Notes: generated by a model not told the origin, from the letters alone. Positions 47,093 to 56,553 are shown, counted from the stretch's first letter. The stretch: 64,000 nucleotides of DNA from Vibrio sinensis (GCF_003605645.1 NZ_QVMU01000008.1:62001-126000); one strand, 5' to 3'. Translations and numbers: made by a program.

Positions 47093-49576
47093 ATGAATCA
47101 TATCGTTGTCGTGGGGAATGGCATGGTTGGGCACCATCTCGTTGAACAATTAGTGCAAAAAAGTGCGCATTTAGAACACAGAATTACCGTCATTGGTGCT
47201 GAAGATTATATCGCTTATGATCGTGTTCAATTGTCTTCTGTATTTGCAGGAAAATCACAACAAGATCTGATGCTAAGTAGCGAAGATTGGTATGCCATGC
47301 ACAGCATTAATTTGCTTCTTGGTCATCAAGTCACCGGAATCGACAGAGAACAGCAACATGTAATTTTAAACAAAGATAATACCCTGCATTATGACCAGCT
47401 CATACTCGCAACCGGATCTTATCCATTTGTCCCCCCGATAGAGGGAAACAACCGAGACAATATCTTTGTCTATCGCACATTAGATGACTTATCAAAAATT
47501 AAAAGCGCTTGCGAGGGCGCAAAAACTGGTGCAGTGATTGGCGGTGGCTTACTCGGGTTGGAAGCAGCTAATGCGCTGAAATTACTCGGTGTTGAAACGC
47601 ACGTGATTGAGTTTGCCCCTCGTTTGATGCCAGTGCAACTCGATGATGGAGCAAGTGCTGTTCTAAAAGAAAAAATTGAATCTCTCGGCTTAACCGTCCA
47701 TACCTCAACGGCGACAGAACGAATTTGCGATGGAGAAACGGCCAAGCATCGGATGGTGTTCAAAGATAAGTCGCCTTTAGAAGTGGATGTGGTGGTTTTT
47801 TCAGCCGGTATTCGCCCGCAAGATGAACTGGCTCGATTGGCACAGCTCGACGTCGGTGAACGCGGTGGGATCGTCATCAATAATCAATGTCAAACAAGCG
47901 ATGAGAATATCTTCGCCATTGGTGAATGTGCATTGTGGCAAGATAAAATCTTCGGTTTGGTGGCTCCTGGGTACACCATGGCAAGAGTCACCGCTGATGC
48001 AATCACAGGCAGAGAAAGCAGCGGTTTTAGCGGCGCAGATATGAGTACCAAACTCAAATTACTCGGCGTCGATGTAGCTTCCATTGGTGATGCGCAAATG
48101 TCTAGCGAAGGCGCGCAAGAGTTGGTGTTGCAAGATACAGTCGCTGGTGTTTACAAAAAACTGGTGGTCGATCAAAGTGGGACTCAGCTACTCGGCGCTA
48201 TTTTAGTTGGGGACAATAGAGACTACGATGCGTTATTACAGTGCTACTTAAATAAAACCATTTTGCCCGATCACGCTGCTAACCTGCTGCTCGATACTGG
48301 AATCCTACAAGGCGAAATCACCGATTCAGCCATTATTTGTTCTTGCCACAATGTTACCAAAGGTGACCTAGTGGCAGAGATCCAAGCCGGTACAACCAAT
48401 CTGACTGATTTAAAATCCAAGACAAAAGCTGGCACGGGCTGTGGCGGATGTACCAACATGGTCAAATCGGTTCTAGATACAGAACTCTCTGCCATGGGCC
48501 TTGAAGTGAATAACCACCTTTGTCAACACTTCAAGTTGAGCCGACAAGAGTTATTCCATATTTGCCAAGTCGAACAAATAAAGGATTTCACCACCTTATT
48601 AAGTGCTCATGGTGATGGACATGGTTGCGATATTTGTAAACCTACAGCCGCATCCATTTTCGCCTCGTTATGGAATGAACACATCATGGAACCCCAATTG
48701 CAGTCACTACAAGATTCTAACGACGCTTTTATGGCTAACCTGCAAAAAGACGGCTCTTACTCTGTTGTACCCCGTATTCCTGGCGGCGAAATCACTCCAG
48801 ATAAACTGATCGCGTTAGGCCAAGTTGCCAAACAATACGATCTGTATACCAAAATCACAGGAGGCCAAAGAGTCGACTTGTTTGGCGCACAACTTTCGCA
48901 GTTGCCTGATATATGGCAAACCTTAATCAATGCTGGTTTTGAAACCGGACACGCCTACGGCAAATCACTTCGCACGGTTAAATCCTGTGTCGGCTCAACC
49001 TGGTGTCGCTATGGTGTCGACGACTCTGTCGGACTCGCCATTGAATTAGAAAATCGCTACAAAGGCTTGCGAGCCCCCCATAAGATAAAGTTTGCCGTGT
49101 CAGGGTGTACTCGAGAATGTGCCGAAGCTCAAAGCAAAGATATTGGTGTCATTGCTACCGAAAATGGCTGGAACTTATACGTGTGTGGTAACGGAGGTAT
49201 GAAACCAAGACACGCGGACCTGTTTGCATCTGATTTATCCAAACAAGAACTCATTGCCATGATTGACCGAGTTTTAATGTTTTATGTCAGAACCGCCGAT
49301 CGATTACAGCGCACTTCCGTTTGGATGGAGAACATGGAGGGAGGCATTGCCTATCTCCAGCAAGTCATCATTGATGACTCCCTCGGCTTGTGTGAAGCAT
49401 TAGATGAACAGATGGCCTATGTCGTCGACACCTATCAGTGTGAGTGGAAAAGTACACTAACTAATCCACTAAAATTACAACGATTCAGACCTTATCTAAA
49501 CAGTAGTGAACCAAGTCAATCACTGCCCTATCAACAAGTACGTAACCAACGTATCCCCGTGAAACAGGAGGTCTAA
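47093..49576 (+). CDS. nirB: NADH-dependent nitrite reductase large subunit NirB
   Basis: 827 residues; reduces nitrite to ammonium in the cytoplasm. FAD/NAD domains come first (VVVGNGMVGHHLVEQL; TGAVIGGGLLGLEAANALKLLG; IFAIGECALW). BFD-like 2Fe-2S motifs near 420-465 follow (IICSCHNVTKGDLV, CGGCTNMV). Last come ferredoxin-like and siroheme domains, with cysteines in KSCVGSTWCRYGV and the pair in SGCTRECAEAQSKD coordinating the coupled siroheme/4Fe-4S. AAGGAGA precedes the ATG. The cobA product supplies siroheme. Confidence 0.95.
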   Translation: MNHIVVVGNGMVGHHLVEQLVQKSAHLEHRITVIGAEDYIAYDRVQLSSVFAGKSQQDLMLSSEDWYAMHSINLLLGHQVTGIDREQQHVILNKDNTLHYDQLILATGSYPFVPPIEGNNRDNIFVYRTLDDLSKIKSACEGAKTGAVIGGGLLGLEAANALKLLGVETHVIEFAPRLMPVQLDDGASAVLKEKIESLGLTVHTSTATERICDGETAKHRMVFKDKSPLEVDVVVFSAGIRPQDELARLAQLDVGERGGIVINNQCQTSDENIFAIGECALWQDKIFGLVAPGYTMARVTADAITGRESSGFSGADMSTKLKLLGVDVASIGDAQMSSEGAQELVLQDTVAGVYKKLVVDQSGTQLLGAILVGDNRDYDALLQCYLNKTILPDHAANLLLDTGILQGEITDSAIICSCHNVTKGDLVAEIQAGTTNLTDLKSKTKAGTGCGGCTNMVKSVLDTELSAMGLEVNNHLCQHFKLSRQELFHICQVEQIKDFTTLLSAHGDGHGCDICKPTAASIFASLWNEHIMEPQLQSLQDSNDAFMANLQKDGSYSVVPRIPGGEITPDKLIALGQVAKQYDLYTKITGGQRVDLFGAQLSQLPDIWQTLINAGFETGHAYGKSLRTVKSCVGSTWCRYGVDDSVGLAIELENRYKGLRAPHKIKFAVSGCTRECAEAQSKDIGVIATENGWNLYVCGNGGMKPRHADLFASDLSKQELIAMIDRVLMFYVRTADRLQRTSVWMENMEGGIAYLQQVIIDDSLGLCEALDEQMAYVVDTYQCEWKSTLTNPLKLQRFRPYLNSSEPSQSLPYQQVRNQRIPVKQEV

Positions 49577-49912
49577 ATGACACTATTAACCAACGTAATC
49601 ATTTGTAAACAAGAGCAATTGACACCATGGGTTGGAGCTACCGCACTAGTAAATAACGAGCAAGTCGCTCTATTTTACATTCCAAATAGTGGCATCTATG
49701 CCGTTCAAGATTGGGACCCGATTGGTAAAGCCTATGTGATGAGCCGAGGCATTGTTGGTGATATTGACGGCGAACTATGTATCGCTTCCCCGCTCTACAA
49801 GCAGCACTTTAGCCTCAAAACCGGGCGTTGTTTTGAGGATGATAAGTACTCATTAAGAGTTTGGCCTATCACCGTTAAGCATGGTCATGTCTGTTTAATA
49901 CTAGAGGAGTAA
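49577..49912 (+). CDS. nirD: nitrite reductase small subunit NirD
   Basis: 111-residue Rieske-fold protein. NirD family members often lack the Cys/His cluster ligands, and none in the usual CxH arrangement is visible here. It has the family pattern QVALFYIPNSGIYAVQDWDPIGKAYVMSRGIVGD and IASPLYKQHFSLKTGRCFEDD. It starts immediately after the nirB stop, with AGGAGG before the ATG. Partner of NirB, and last gene of the nitrate block. Confidence 0.93.
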   Translation: MTLLTNVIICKQEQLTPWVGATALVNNEQVALFYIPNSGIYAVQDWDPIGKAYVMSRGIVGDIDGELCIASPLYKQHFSLKTGRCFEDDKYSLRVWPITVKHGHVCLILEE

Positions 49913-49936
49913 ATCCCGACTCCGACCGCGACGGGC

Positions 49937-49970
49937 AAATTTCTGTTCGACCTAAATTTCTGTTCGACCT
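49937..49970. repeat. 17-bp perfect tandem duplication downstream of nirD
   Basis: AAATTTCTGTTCGACCT occurs twice in direct succession (49937-49953 and 49954-49970) in non-coding DNA. It looks like a recent replication-slippage duplication. Confidence 0.9.
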
Positions 49971-50020
49971 AGAGTTGCAGCCATATTGGCTGCTCTCGCT
50001 CCCCTACTATTCACCCAATA

Positions 50021-50055
50021 AAAAATACCCAAGTCATCTTAAAATGCTTGGGTAT
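50021..50055 (-). terminator. terminator of the ETF-QO operon
   Basis: A 9-bp stem ATACCCAAG/CTTGGGTAT with a 13-nt loop. Read on the minus strand it is followed by a T5 run, about 65 bp past the ETF-QO stop. Confidence 0.75.
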
Positions 50056-50118
50056 ATAACAACCAACAATCGTTCTCTACGTCTGTTAACGCTACTTTGA
50101 ACTATATATTCGAATTAG

Positions 50119-51762
50119 CTACATATTCTGATAACCGGGGCCACCACCACCCTCAGGTACAACCCAAGTAATATTTTGGCTCGGATCTTTAATATCACAC
50201 GTCTTACAGTGGAGACAGTTTTGGGCGTTTATTTGTAAACGCATCCCTTGCTCATCATCAACCACTTCATAGACACCTGCCGGGCAATAACGTTGCGCTG
50301 GCTCGGCAAAGACGGGGAGATTGGTGTTGATGAAGATCTCTGAATCGGTCAACTTAAGGTGACAAGGCTGATCTTCTTCGTGATTAGTATTGGACAAGAA
50401 TACTGATGAGTTTTTATCAAAGCTCAATACCCCATCTGGTTTCGGGTAGACAATCGGTTCAAATTCCTCTGCAGGTTTTAACATCGCATGATCCGCGTGT
50501 TGATCTCGAAGAGTGAAAGGAACCTTACCGTTCAACATGTTTTGGTCAACATAGTTGAAAGCACCACCAGTCCACAAACCAAATTTATGCAAAGCTGGTC
50601 CAAAGTTTCGGCTACGATACAATTCATCATATAGCCACGACTCTTTTAAGCGAGATTCAAAGTCATTCGAAGTAAGTGATTGCTCACTCACACACGCTGA
50701 GAATACCGCTTCGGCTGCAAGCATTCCTGACTTCATTGCAGTGTGTGTCCCTTTAATCTTCGCCACATTCAATGTGCCGGCATTACAACCAATTAATAGC
50801 CCGCCAGGAAAAACCATCGATGGAAGTGCATTCAACCCACCTTTAGAAATAGCACGAGCTCCATAAGCTAGTCGCGTTCCCCTCTCAAGATGAGTAGCGA
50901 TTTGGGGATGATGTTTAAAACGTTGAAACTCTTCATAAATATTGACGTATGGATTGCGATAGTTAAGGTCCACAATCAAACCCACTGAGACTTGATTATT
51001 GTCGCCATGGTAGAGGAAAAACCCACCAGAAGCCTGACTTCCTAGCGGCCAACCCGCGCCATGAACCACTAATCCTGGAGTGTGTTTTTCAGCAGGAATT
51101 TCCCACTGCTCTTTGATACCTAAGCCGTAATGCTGCGGATCACAATCTTTGTTTAATTCAAAACGATTGATGATTTGCTTACCTAAATGTCCACGAACGC
51201 CCTCACTAAATAGGGTATATTTCGCGTGTAATTCCATCCCCATCATATAGCCAGATTTTTGTTCACCTGACTTATCCAGTCCCATATCACCTGTCGCAAT
51301 CCCTTTGACTGAACCATCTTCGTGATAGAGCACTTCACTCGCAGCAAAGCCAGGGAAAATTTCAACACCCAACGCCTCTGCTTGTTGAGCAAGCCAACGA
51401 CAAAGGTTACCTAAACTGGCAATATAGTTGCCCTCGTTGTGCATTGGTTTAGGAATCGCAAAGTTGGGCAACTGAACGCTAGTCGCATCATCTTTTAAGA
51501 TAATGACTTGGTCTTGTGAAACACCACATGTTAATGGTGCATTGTTTTCTTTCCAGTCGGGAAACAGCTCATTGAGCGCTCGCGGCTCAACAATGGCACC
51601 TGAGAGAATGTGTGCCCCAACCTCAGCACCTTTTTCTACGACACAAACTGACAGTTCTTGCTCAGCTTCTTTCGCCAATTGCATGAGTCGACAAGCAGAA
51701 GATAAACCTGATGGGCCAGCTCCTACGATCACAACATCAAATTCCATTGATTCACGCATCAT
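50119..51762 (-). CDS. electron transfer flavoprotein-ubiquinone oxidoreductase
   Basis: 547 residues. It passes electrons from acyl-CoA dehydrogenases, via ETF, to the quinone pool. FAD-binding VVIVGAGPSGLSSACRL comes first, then KGAEVGAHILSGAIVEPRALNELFPDW, GYLIGC-type GGLLIGCNAGTLNVAKIKGTHTAMKSGMLAA, and the C-terminal 4Fe-4S site CPAGVYEV...CLHCKTCDIKDPSQNITW. Full length for the family. AAGGAG precedes the paired ATGs. Last gene of the left transcription unit of the CoA cluster, giving the cluster's four acyl-CoA dehydrogenases an exit for electrons. Confidence 0.94.
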   Translation of the reverse strand: MMRESMEFDVVIVGAGPSGLSSACRLMQLAKEAEQELSVCVVEKGAEVGAHILSGAIVEPRALNELFPDWKENNAPLTCGVSQDQVIILKDDATSVQLPNFAIPKPMHNEGNYIASLGNLCRWLAQQAEALGVEIFPGFAASEVLYHEDGSVKGIATGDMGLDKSGEQKSGYMMGMELHAKYTLFSEGVRGHLGKQIINRFELNKDCDPQHYGLGIKEQWEIPAEKHTPGLVVHGAGWPLGSQASGGFFLYHGDNNQVSVGLIVDLNYRNPYVNIYEEFQRFKHHPQIATHLERGTRLAYGARAISKGGLNALPSMVFPGGLLIGCNAGTLNVAKIKGTHTAMKSGMLAAEAVFSACVSEQSLTSNDFESRLKESWLYDELYRSRNFGPALHKFGLWTGGAFNYVDQNMLNGKVPFTLRDQHADHAMLKPAEEFEPIVYPKPDGVLSFDKNSSVFLSNTNHEEDQPCHLKLTDSEIFINTNLPVFAEPAQRYCPAGVYEVVDDEQGMRLQINAQNCLHCKTCDIKDPSQNITWVVPEGGGGPGYQNM

Positions 51763-51775
51763 TTACTCCTTGTGG

Positions 51776-52606
51776 CTATTTCCCTGAAAAATTTGGCTGA
51801 CGCTTCTCAAAGAAGGCTCGTAAACCTTCATTAAAATCGCGACTAGTAAAACATTGTTGTTGCAATTGCGCCTCTGCAACAAAAGCATCTTTAAACGTCA
51901 TTTGATCGACTTTTTGTAATAACTGCTTAAGGTGACGTTGGGCCGGTAATGGGCCTTGCGCTAATTTAGTCGCCCATGCATTCACTGCGGGTTGCAATTG
52001 CTCGAGCTCAACGACTTTATTGGTTAACCCAAAACCTAAGCAATCATTGGCATCGATAGCTTTCGCTTCAAGACAAACTTCTAGCGCCTTTCGATAACCA
52101 AGACGTTTGACAAACTGCCAGCTCGTCCCACCATCAGGCACCAAACCTAATAGCATAAACGCTGGGTATAACCGCGCATCGTCCGCCATCACTAATAAAT
52201 CACAGCTCATCGCAAGCGCAGCGCCAATACCGGCAGCAACGCCATTAACACCGGCAATAAAAATTTTGTCCGAGCGACGAATACTATGAAATATCGGTGC
52301 GTATTCTTCTAATAATTGAGCTTCTAGATTGTCACATTCATTGGCAAGCTCAGACAAATCTGCACCCGCAGAAAAACAATTACCTTGCGCCAATAAAACC
52401 ACGGTTTTTATCTGCTGATCTTCGTTAATCAATGTCAACACATCGACCAACTCTTGACGCATTTGTTGATTGAATGCATTTAGGCATGCTGGCCTAGTCA
52501 AGGTTAGCTGACAAATAGGGCCAGATATCGCAACATCTATCATCTGTAGCGGTATGTTGAATAACACCTGCTTTTTGGTAGCCGAGGCTTGCTCATGAAT
52601 AGACAA
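51776..52606 (-). CDS. enoyl-CoA hydratase/isomerase (crotonase) family protein
   Basis: 276 residues from a TTG at 52606, with AGGAG eight bases upstream; no in-frame ATG is near. Crotonase core: LTLTRPACLNAFNQQMRQEL, the oxyanion loop CFSAGADLSEL and GVNGVAAGIGAALAMSCDLLVMAD. The second acidic catalytic position reads LVPDGGTS with Asp where hydratases have Glu, a pattern seen in isomerase-type members such as PaaG. Lies between the thiolase and ETF-QO genes. It may act as a ring-opening hydrolase or isomerase in steroid C/D-ring breakdown (compare EchA20), which is inference. Confidence 0.82.
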   Translation of the reverse strand: MSIHEQASATKKQVLFNIPLQMIDVAISGPICQLTLTRPACLNAFNQQMRQELVDVLTLINEDQQIKTVVLLAQGNCFSAGADLSELANECDNLEAQLLEEYAPIFHSIRRSDKIFIAGVNGVAAGIGAALAMSCDLLVMADDARLYPAFMLLGLVPDGGTSWQFVKRLGYRKALEVCLEAKAIDANDCLGFGLTNKVVELEQLQPAVNAWATKLAQGPLPAQRHLKQLLQKVDQMTFKDAFVAEAQLQQQCFTSRDFNEGLRAFFEKRQPNFSGK

Positions 52607-52617
52607 GTTACGCTCTC

Positions 52618-53823
52618 CTATTCTGTCACTTCAAATAGGGCAGCAGCGCCCATACCGCCACCAATACACATCGCAACGACTAGGTAGCGAACACCACGTC
52701 TTTTCGCCTCGCGAAGACCATGACCCACCATTCTCGCACCCGACATACCAAATGGATGACCAATCGAAATCGCGCCACCATTAACATTCAATCTGTCATT
52801 CGGGATTTCCAACTTATCGCGACAATAAAGTACTTGGCTGGCAAAGGCTTCATTGATTTCCCATAAACCGATATCATCAACCTGTAATCCAAAACGGTTA
52901 AGTAGTTTTGGAATCGCATAGATTGGGCCAATGCCCATCTCTTCAGGTTTACAACCAGCCACAGCCATACCTTTGTATACGCCCATGATATCTAGGCCAT
53001 TTTCCTTGGCTTTTTCCTCACTCATTACCAAGGTTGCAGCGGCACCATCAGCAAACTGAGAAGCATTACCCGCCGTAATGTGTTGACCTTGTTCGATGTA
53101 ATCACCACCACTCCAAACCGCTTTAAGATTGGCAAGGCTTTGATAATCAGTCGATGGACGATTGCACTCGTCTTTATCAGCACACACTTCAACATGCCCT
53201 GCTGGCTTACGATTTTCGTCAAACGTCAGTTTATTCACGGTAAGAGGCACGATTTCATCGTCAAATAACCCTGCCTCTTGAGCTGCTGCCGTACGTTGTT
53301 GACTTTGCAATGCATATTCGTCTTGTAACTGGCGACTAATGCCGTAGCGTTCAGCGACAATCTCAGCGGTCTCAATCATAGGAATATAAGCAGAGGGTGC
53401 TTGCTCGATAACCGCTTCTGAGCGTGCTCGATAGGCATTTTTATGTTTTGTTTGGGTCAGAGACAATGACTCAACACCACCAGCGACCACAACATCCATA
53501 TCGCCAGTCATAATATTATTCGCGGCGACACTAATCGTCATCAGGCCCGAAGCGCACATTCTGTCAATTGCCATTCCTGGGACTGACTGAGGCAATCCTG
53601 CTGTGTAAGCACAAAGACGGCCAATATTATAACCTTGAGTACCTTGCTGAACTGCAGCGCCCATGATCACATCTTCAACCATGCCCGGATCGATGTTGGC
53701 GCGTTTCACGACTTCTTGCACTACGGCGCCACCGAGAACAGGCGCTTCTGTGTCATTAAAACTTCCTCGAAATGACTTTGCCAATGCTGTTCGTGCAGCA
53801 GAGACGATAACCGCTTTTTTCAT
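52618..53823 (-). CDS. acetyl-CoA acyltransferase (thiolase), FadA6-like
   Basis: 401-residue thiolase. Nucleophile Cys90 lies in IDRMCASGLMT. The C-terminal catalytic His is in GGAISIGHPFGMSGARM and the second Cys in VAMCIGGGMGAA. AAGGAG precedes the ATG. It performs CoA-dependent C-C cleavage of 3-ketoacyl-CoA. In M. tuberculosis the thiolase FadA6 sits with IpdF-type SDR, crotonase and dehydrogenase genes for HIP breakdown. The same neighbours occur here, so that role is proposed, but general beta-oxidation thiolase is possible. Confidence 0.87.
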   Translation of the reverse strand: MKKAVIVSAARTALAKSFRGSFNDTEAPVLGGAVVQEVVKRANIDPGMVEDVIMGAAVQQGTQGYNIGRLCAYTAGLPQSVPGMAIDRMCASGLMTISVAANNIMTGDMDVVVAGGVESLSLTQTKHKNAYRARSEAVIEQAPSAYIPMIETAEIVAERYGISRQLQDEYALQSQQRTAAAQEAGLFDDEIVPLTVNKLTFDENRKPAGHVEVCADKDECNRPSTDYQSLANLKAVWSGGDYIEQGQHITAGNASQFADGAAATLVMSEEKAKENGLDIMGVYKGMAVAGCKPEEMGIGPIYAIPKLLNRFGLQVDDIGLWEINEAFASQVLYCRDKLEIPNDRLNVNGGAISIGHPFGMSGARMVGHGLREAKRRGVRYLVVAMCIGGGMGAAALFEVTE

Positions 53824-53839
53824 GGTCTACTCCTTGACC

Positions 53840-54301
53840 TTAATTAAATGAATAACGACTGATGGTATCGACAACACATCCAGGTCGTTCTGACCCTTCA
53901 ATCTCAATCGTTACTCGAATGCATGCTTGAAGAGAATCACCGATCTTTTCTACGCTAATGACATCCCCTTTTCCGCGGATTTGACTTCCGACAGGCACCG
54001 GGGCTGGGAAACGAATTTTGTTACAGCCATAATTCACACCCATTGCTAGGTTTTCGATACCGATAAGCTGATCGAGAAAATCACTCGCCAACGATAACGT
54101 CAGGTAGCCGTGGGCAATACATGCTCCAAAAGGACCGGCTGCGGCTTTTTCCGGGTCAACATGTATCCATTGATGATCATTGGTCGCTTCTGCAAATAGA
54201 TTAATACGTTGCTGCGTCATGGTTAGCCAAGGTGTCGTCCCAAGGGTTTTTCCCTCTAGGCTCAATAATTCTTCTGGGTTAGTAATAACTACGTTTTTCA
54301 T
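53840..54301 (-). CDS. MaoC-like (R)-specific enoyl-CoA hydratase
   Basis: 153-residue single hot-dog-fold hydratase. The catalytic Asp/His pair is in FAEATNDHQWIHVDPEKAAAGPFGACIAHGYLTLSL, the hydratase-2 motif. It has the expected length for a homodimeric MaoC protein. It lies between the SDR (12 nt) and the thiolase (16 nt), consistent with successive hydration, oxidation and thiolysis steps in one CoA pathway. Confidence 0.87.
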   Translation of the reverse strand: MKNVVITNPEELLSLEGKTLGTTPWLTMTQQRINLFAEATNDHQWIHVDPEKAAAGPFGACIAHGYLTLSLASDFLDQLIGIENLAMGVNYGCNKIRFPAPVPVGSQIRGKGDVISVEKIGDSLQACIRVTIEIEGSERPGCVVDTISRYSFN

Positions 54302-54313
54302 GATGGATCTCCA

Positions 54314-55099
54314 TTAAGCGCGTTGTGAACTGACGGGAACAATTTCACCTGTCATATAAGAGGCATAGTCGCTGGCAAGGAACATCATCACATTCGCGAC
54401 TTCCCACACTTCAGCGGCGCGACCAAAGGCTTCTCGGCTCGCGAGTTCGTCCAAAAGTTGCGGAGATGAGGCTTTTTTCAAGAAGTCATGTAAGGCAATT
54501 GATGGCGATACCGCATTAATACGAATCCCATCCTCGGCAGCTTCCAAAGCGCTGCAACGAGTGAGCGCCATAACACCAGCTTTAGCCGCTGCATAATGTG
54601 CTTGCTCTTTTTGTGCTCGCCAACCGAGTACTGAAGCGTTGTTAACAATGACACCTTGTTTGCGCTGCTGCATATAAGGAAGCACAGCGCGCGTCATACG
54701 AAATGTACCTGTGAGCGTCACATCCAGTACCAAGTTCCATTCGTCGTCACTCATTTCAACGACCGACTTTTGACCGCCAAGGCCAGCGTTGTTGATCAAA
54801 ACGTCAATCCCCTCAAGTGCCGAGTTGGCATACTCAATTAAGCTATCGACTTGCTCTTGCTGGGTTACGTTGCAGATCTGACCAAAAATTTGAGCCTTAG
54901 GATGCAAATCTTTTAACGTCATCACTGCTTGATCTAATCGACCCGGATGAATATCAGAAATCATCAAAGCTCGGCACCCTTCTTCAAGTGCTCGTTGAGC
55001 AGCAGAAAATCCAATACCGGCTCCAGCCGCTGCCGTAATTAATACCGACCGACCTTCCAGTAATCCGTGTCCTTGAACGTACTCAGGGATCTGACTCAT
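54314..55099 (-). CDS. short-chain dehydrogenase (IpdF-like candidate)
   Basis: 261 residues from the ATG at 55099, which has AGGAGAG upstream. The frame is open to 55339, but that extension is hydrophobic, has no ribosome site and crosses the promoter region. SDR motifs: cofactor loop TAAAGAGIGFSAAQRA, NNAGLGG, catalytic Ser in NNASVLGW and YAAAK. First gene of the left transcription unit. It probably oxidises a hydroxyacyl-CoA; IpdF of steroid HIP degradation is the closest role suggested by the neighbours. Confidence 0.82.
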   Translation of the reverse strand: MSQIPEYVQGHGLLEGRSVLITAAAGAGIGFSAAQRALEEGCRALMISDIHPGRLDQAVMTLKDLHPKAQIFGQICNVTQQEQVDSLIEYANSALEGIDVLINNAGLGGQKSVVEMSDDEWNLVLDVTLTGTFRMTRAVLPYMQQRKQGVIVNNASVLGWRAQKEQAHYAAAKAGVMALTRCSALEAAEDGIRINAVSPSIALHDFLKKASSPQLLDELASREAFGRAAEVWEVANVMMFLASDYASYMTGEIVPVSSQRA

Positions 55100-55345
55100 G
55101 CTCAACTCTCCTATCTTGCGTATATAAAGGTAATTAGCCTTATTCCAGCACGCTAAGAAAAGTACGCCATCGTCAAACTGGACTAATTCAAACTGAATCG
55201 CCCGATTAAAGGGTGGGTAGCAAATGAAAATGTAAAGTTTGGTGGATGAGAAATAATTGAACGAGAGACTATGAGGAAGATAAAGATAAGATGTCAAAAT
55301 GAATGTCGTCGATAAAACAGCAATAAATCCTTGATACACAGTACC
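55100..55345. other. promoter region of the left CoA-catabolism unit
   Basis: About 250 bp between the SDR start and the terminator of the preceding unit. It should hold the promoter for the SDR-to-ETF-QO operon. I could not pick a convincing -35/-10 pair or operator. Confidence 0.4.
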
Positions 55346-55388
55346 AAAAACAAAATTGGTGATGCAGGCTCTCCACCTACATCACCAA
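55346..55388 (-). terminator. strong terminator dividing the CoA-catabolic cluster
   Basis: On the minus strand, the 13-bp stem TTGGTGATGTAGG/CCTGCATCACCAA (one U-G pair, 7-nt loop) is followed by TTTTGTTTTT. It lies 30 bp past the dehydrogenase stop at 55418 and separates two operons. Confidence 0.87.
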
Positions 55389-55417
55389 AATAATCACATT
55401 ATTTATCAGACAAAATG

Positions 55418-56542
55418 CTAATCAGTCAAAGCGGCATAACGTGTTTGATGGTAGTCAGAATCACCCAGATGCATTTGTGCGACTCGGATACGTTTTAGGT
55501 AGAGGCCCACATCTAACTCATCCGTCACACCGATACCACCATGCATTTGTACCGACTCTTTCGTAACAAGATCAGCCATCTTATTGACTTTCCATTTCGC
55601 TAAACTCACCGCTTTGGCGCGTTCACTGTCGTCAGTTGCATCGTCCACCGCTGACAAGGCATGCATTAAAGTACTTTTCGCTAACTCCATTTCGACAAAG
55701 CAAGCCGCCGCTCGATGTTGAAGCGCCTGAAAACTCCCAATTTTCTGGTCAAACTGTTTACGGGTTCTTAGGTACTCTAACGTCATGCTAAACAGCGCTT
55801 CACAAGCACCAAACATTTCAGCGGCTAAACAAGCTGTCGCCGCATCTAAAGACGCGACCAGCGCAGACTCCGTTTCCTTAACGCTCCCAAGTAACGATTC
55901 GTTGCTCACTTTGACTTGGTCGAAACTCACCATCGCCATGTTCCGAGCATCCACCAGTTTCATTGGTGTCACGGTAATCCCGCTGCTTGTAGCCGGTACC
56001 AATAACAAACGGACTTGGTTATTCAATGTTGCGACGACGAGAAACGCATCCGCACCGATACAATCGGCTACGAGCACTTTATTCCCTGACAAAACCAAAT
56101 CTTGTCCTTGAGCCATTAACTCAGCATCCACTGCTAGCGGATCATAAATATGGCTTTCTTCATGAGCGAGAGCCACGCGAACCTCACCACTCATAATACC
56201 GGCTAACCATTTCTCTTTTTGCTGTTCATTTCCTAGTGATTCAATCAACGAACCACATAAAACGACAGAAGAAAGCAACGGCGAAGCAGAAAGGTTGTAT
56301 CCAATCTGAGTGAACACAGCCCCCATTCCTTTGTAGCCAAAAGCTAAACCACCAGATTCTTCTGAGAATGGGATGGCAGTCCACCCCATCTCAATCATAT
56401 TGTTCCAAAGCTCGCTATCGAAGCCTTGCTCATTGTTGGTATCACGTAGCGCTCTTTGAGCTGAAACAGGGCTAATTTCGCCCAAAAGTCCTTGCGCACT
56501 TTCCAATAACATCAGCTCATCTTGTGAATAAGTCAGGCTCAT
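55418..56542 (-). CDS. acyl-CoA dehydrogenase, short subunit type
   Basis: 374 residues with the acyl-CoA dehydrogenase fold: N-terminal helical domain, a mid beta-domain (VRVALAHEESHIYDPLAVDAE) and a C-terminal helical domain (RTRKQFDQKIGSFQALQHRAAACFVEMELAK; VQMHGGIGVTDELDVGLYLKRI). The middle domain diverges from canonical enzymes. Together with the 402-residue dehydrogenase 12 nt upstream it may form the alpha/beta heteromer typical of steroid-degrading ACADs (FadE31/32-like pairs). Which subunit holds the base was not settled. Last gene of the right unit. Confidence 0.83.
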   Translation of the reverse strand: MSLTYSQDELMLLESAQGLLGEISPVSAQRALRDTNNEQGFDSELWNNMIEMGWTAIPFSEESGGLAFGYKGMGAVFTQIGYNLSASPLLSSVVLCGSLIESLGNEQQKEKWLAGIMSGEVRVALAHEESHIYDPLAVDAELMAQGQDLVLSGNKVLVADCIGADAFLVVATLNNQVRLLLVPATSSGITVTPMKLVDARNMAMVSFDQVKVSNESLLGSVKETESALVASLDAATACLAAEMFGACEALFSMTLEYLRTRKQFDQKIGSFQALQHRAAACFVEMELAKSTLMHALSAVDDATDDSERAKAVSLAKWKVNKMADLVTKESVQMHGGIGVTDELDVGLYLKRIRVAQMHLGDSDYHQTRYAALTD

Positions 56543-56553
56543 TGGTGTTCCCC

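Noticed and set aside
50555..50866. 103-codon + strand frame inside the ETF-QO gene
   Set aside because: Complementary-frame shadow; the ETF-QO frame is intact with all motifs.
55100..55339. N-terminal extension of the SDR at 54314-55099
   Set aside because: The extension is a hydrophobic, low-quality sequence with no ribosome site. The ATG at 55099 has AGGAGAG and begins the normal SDR domain.
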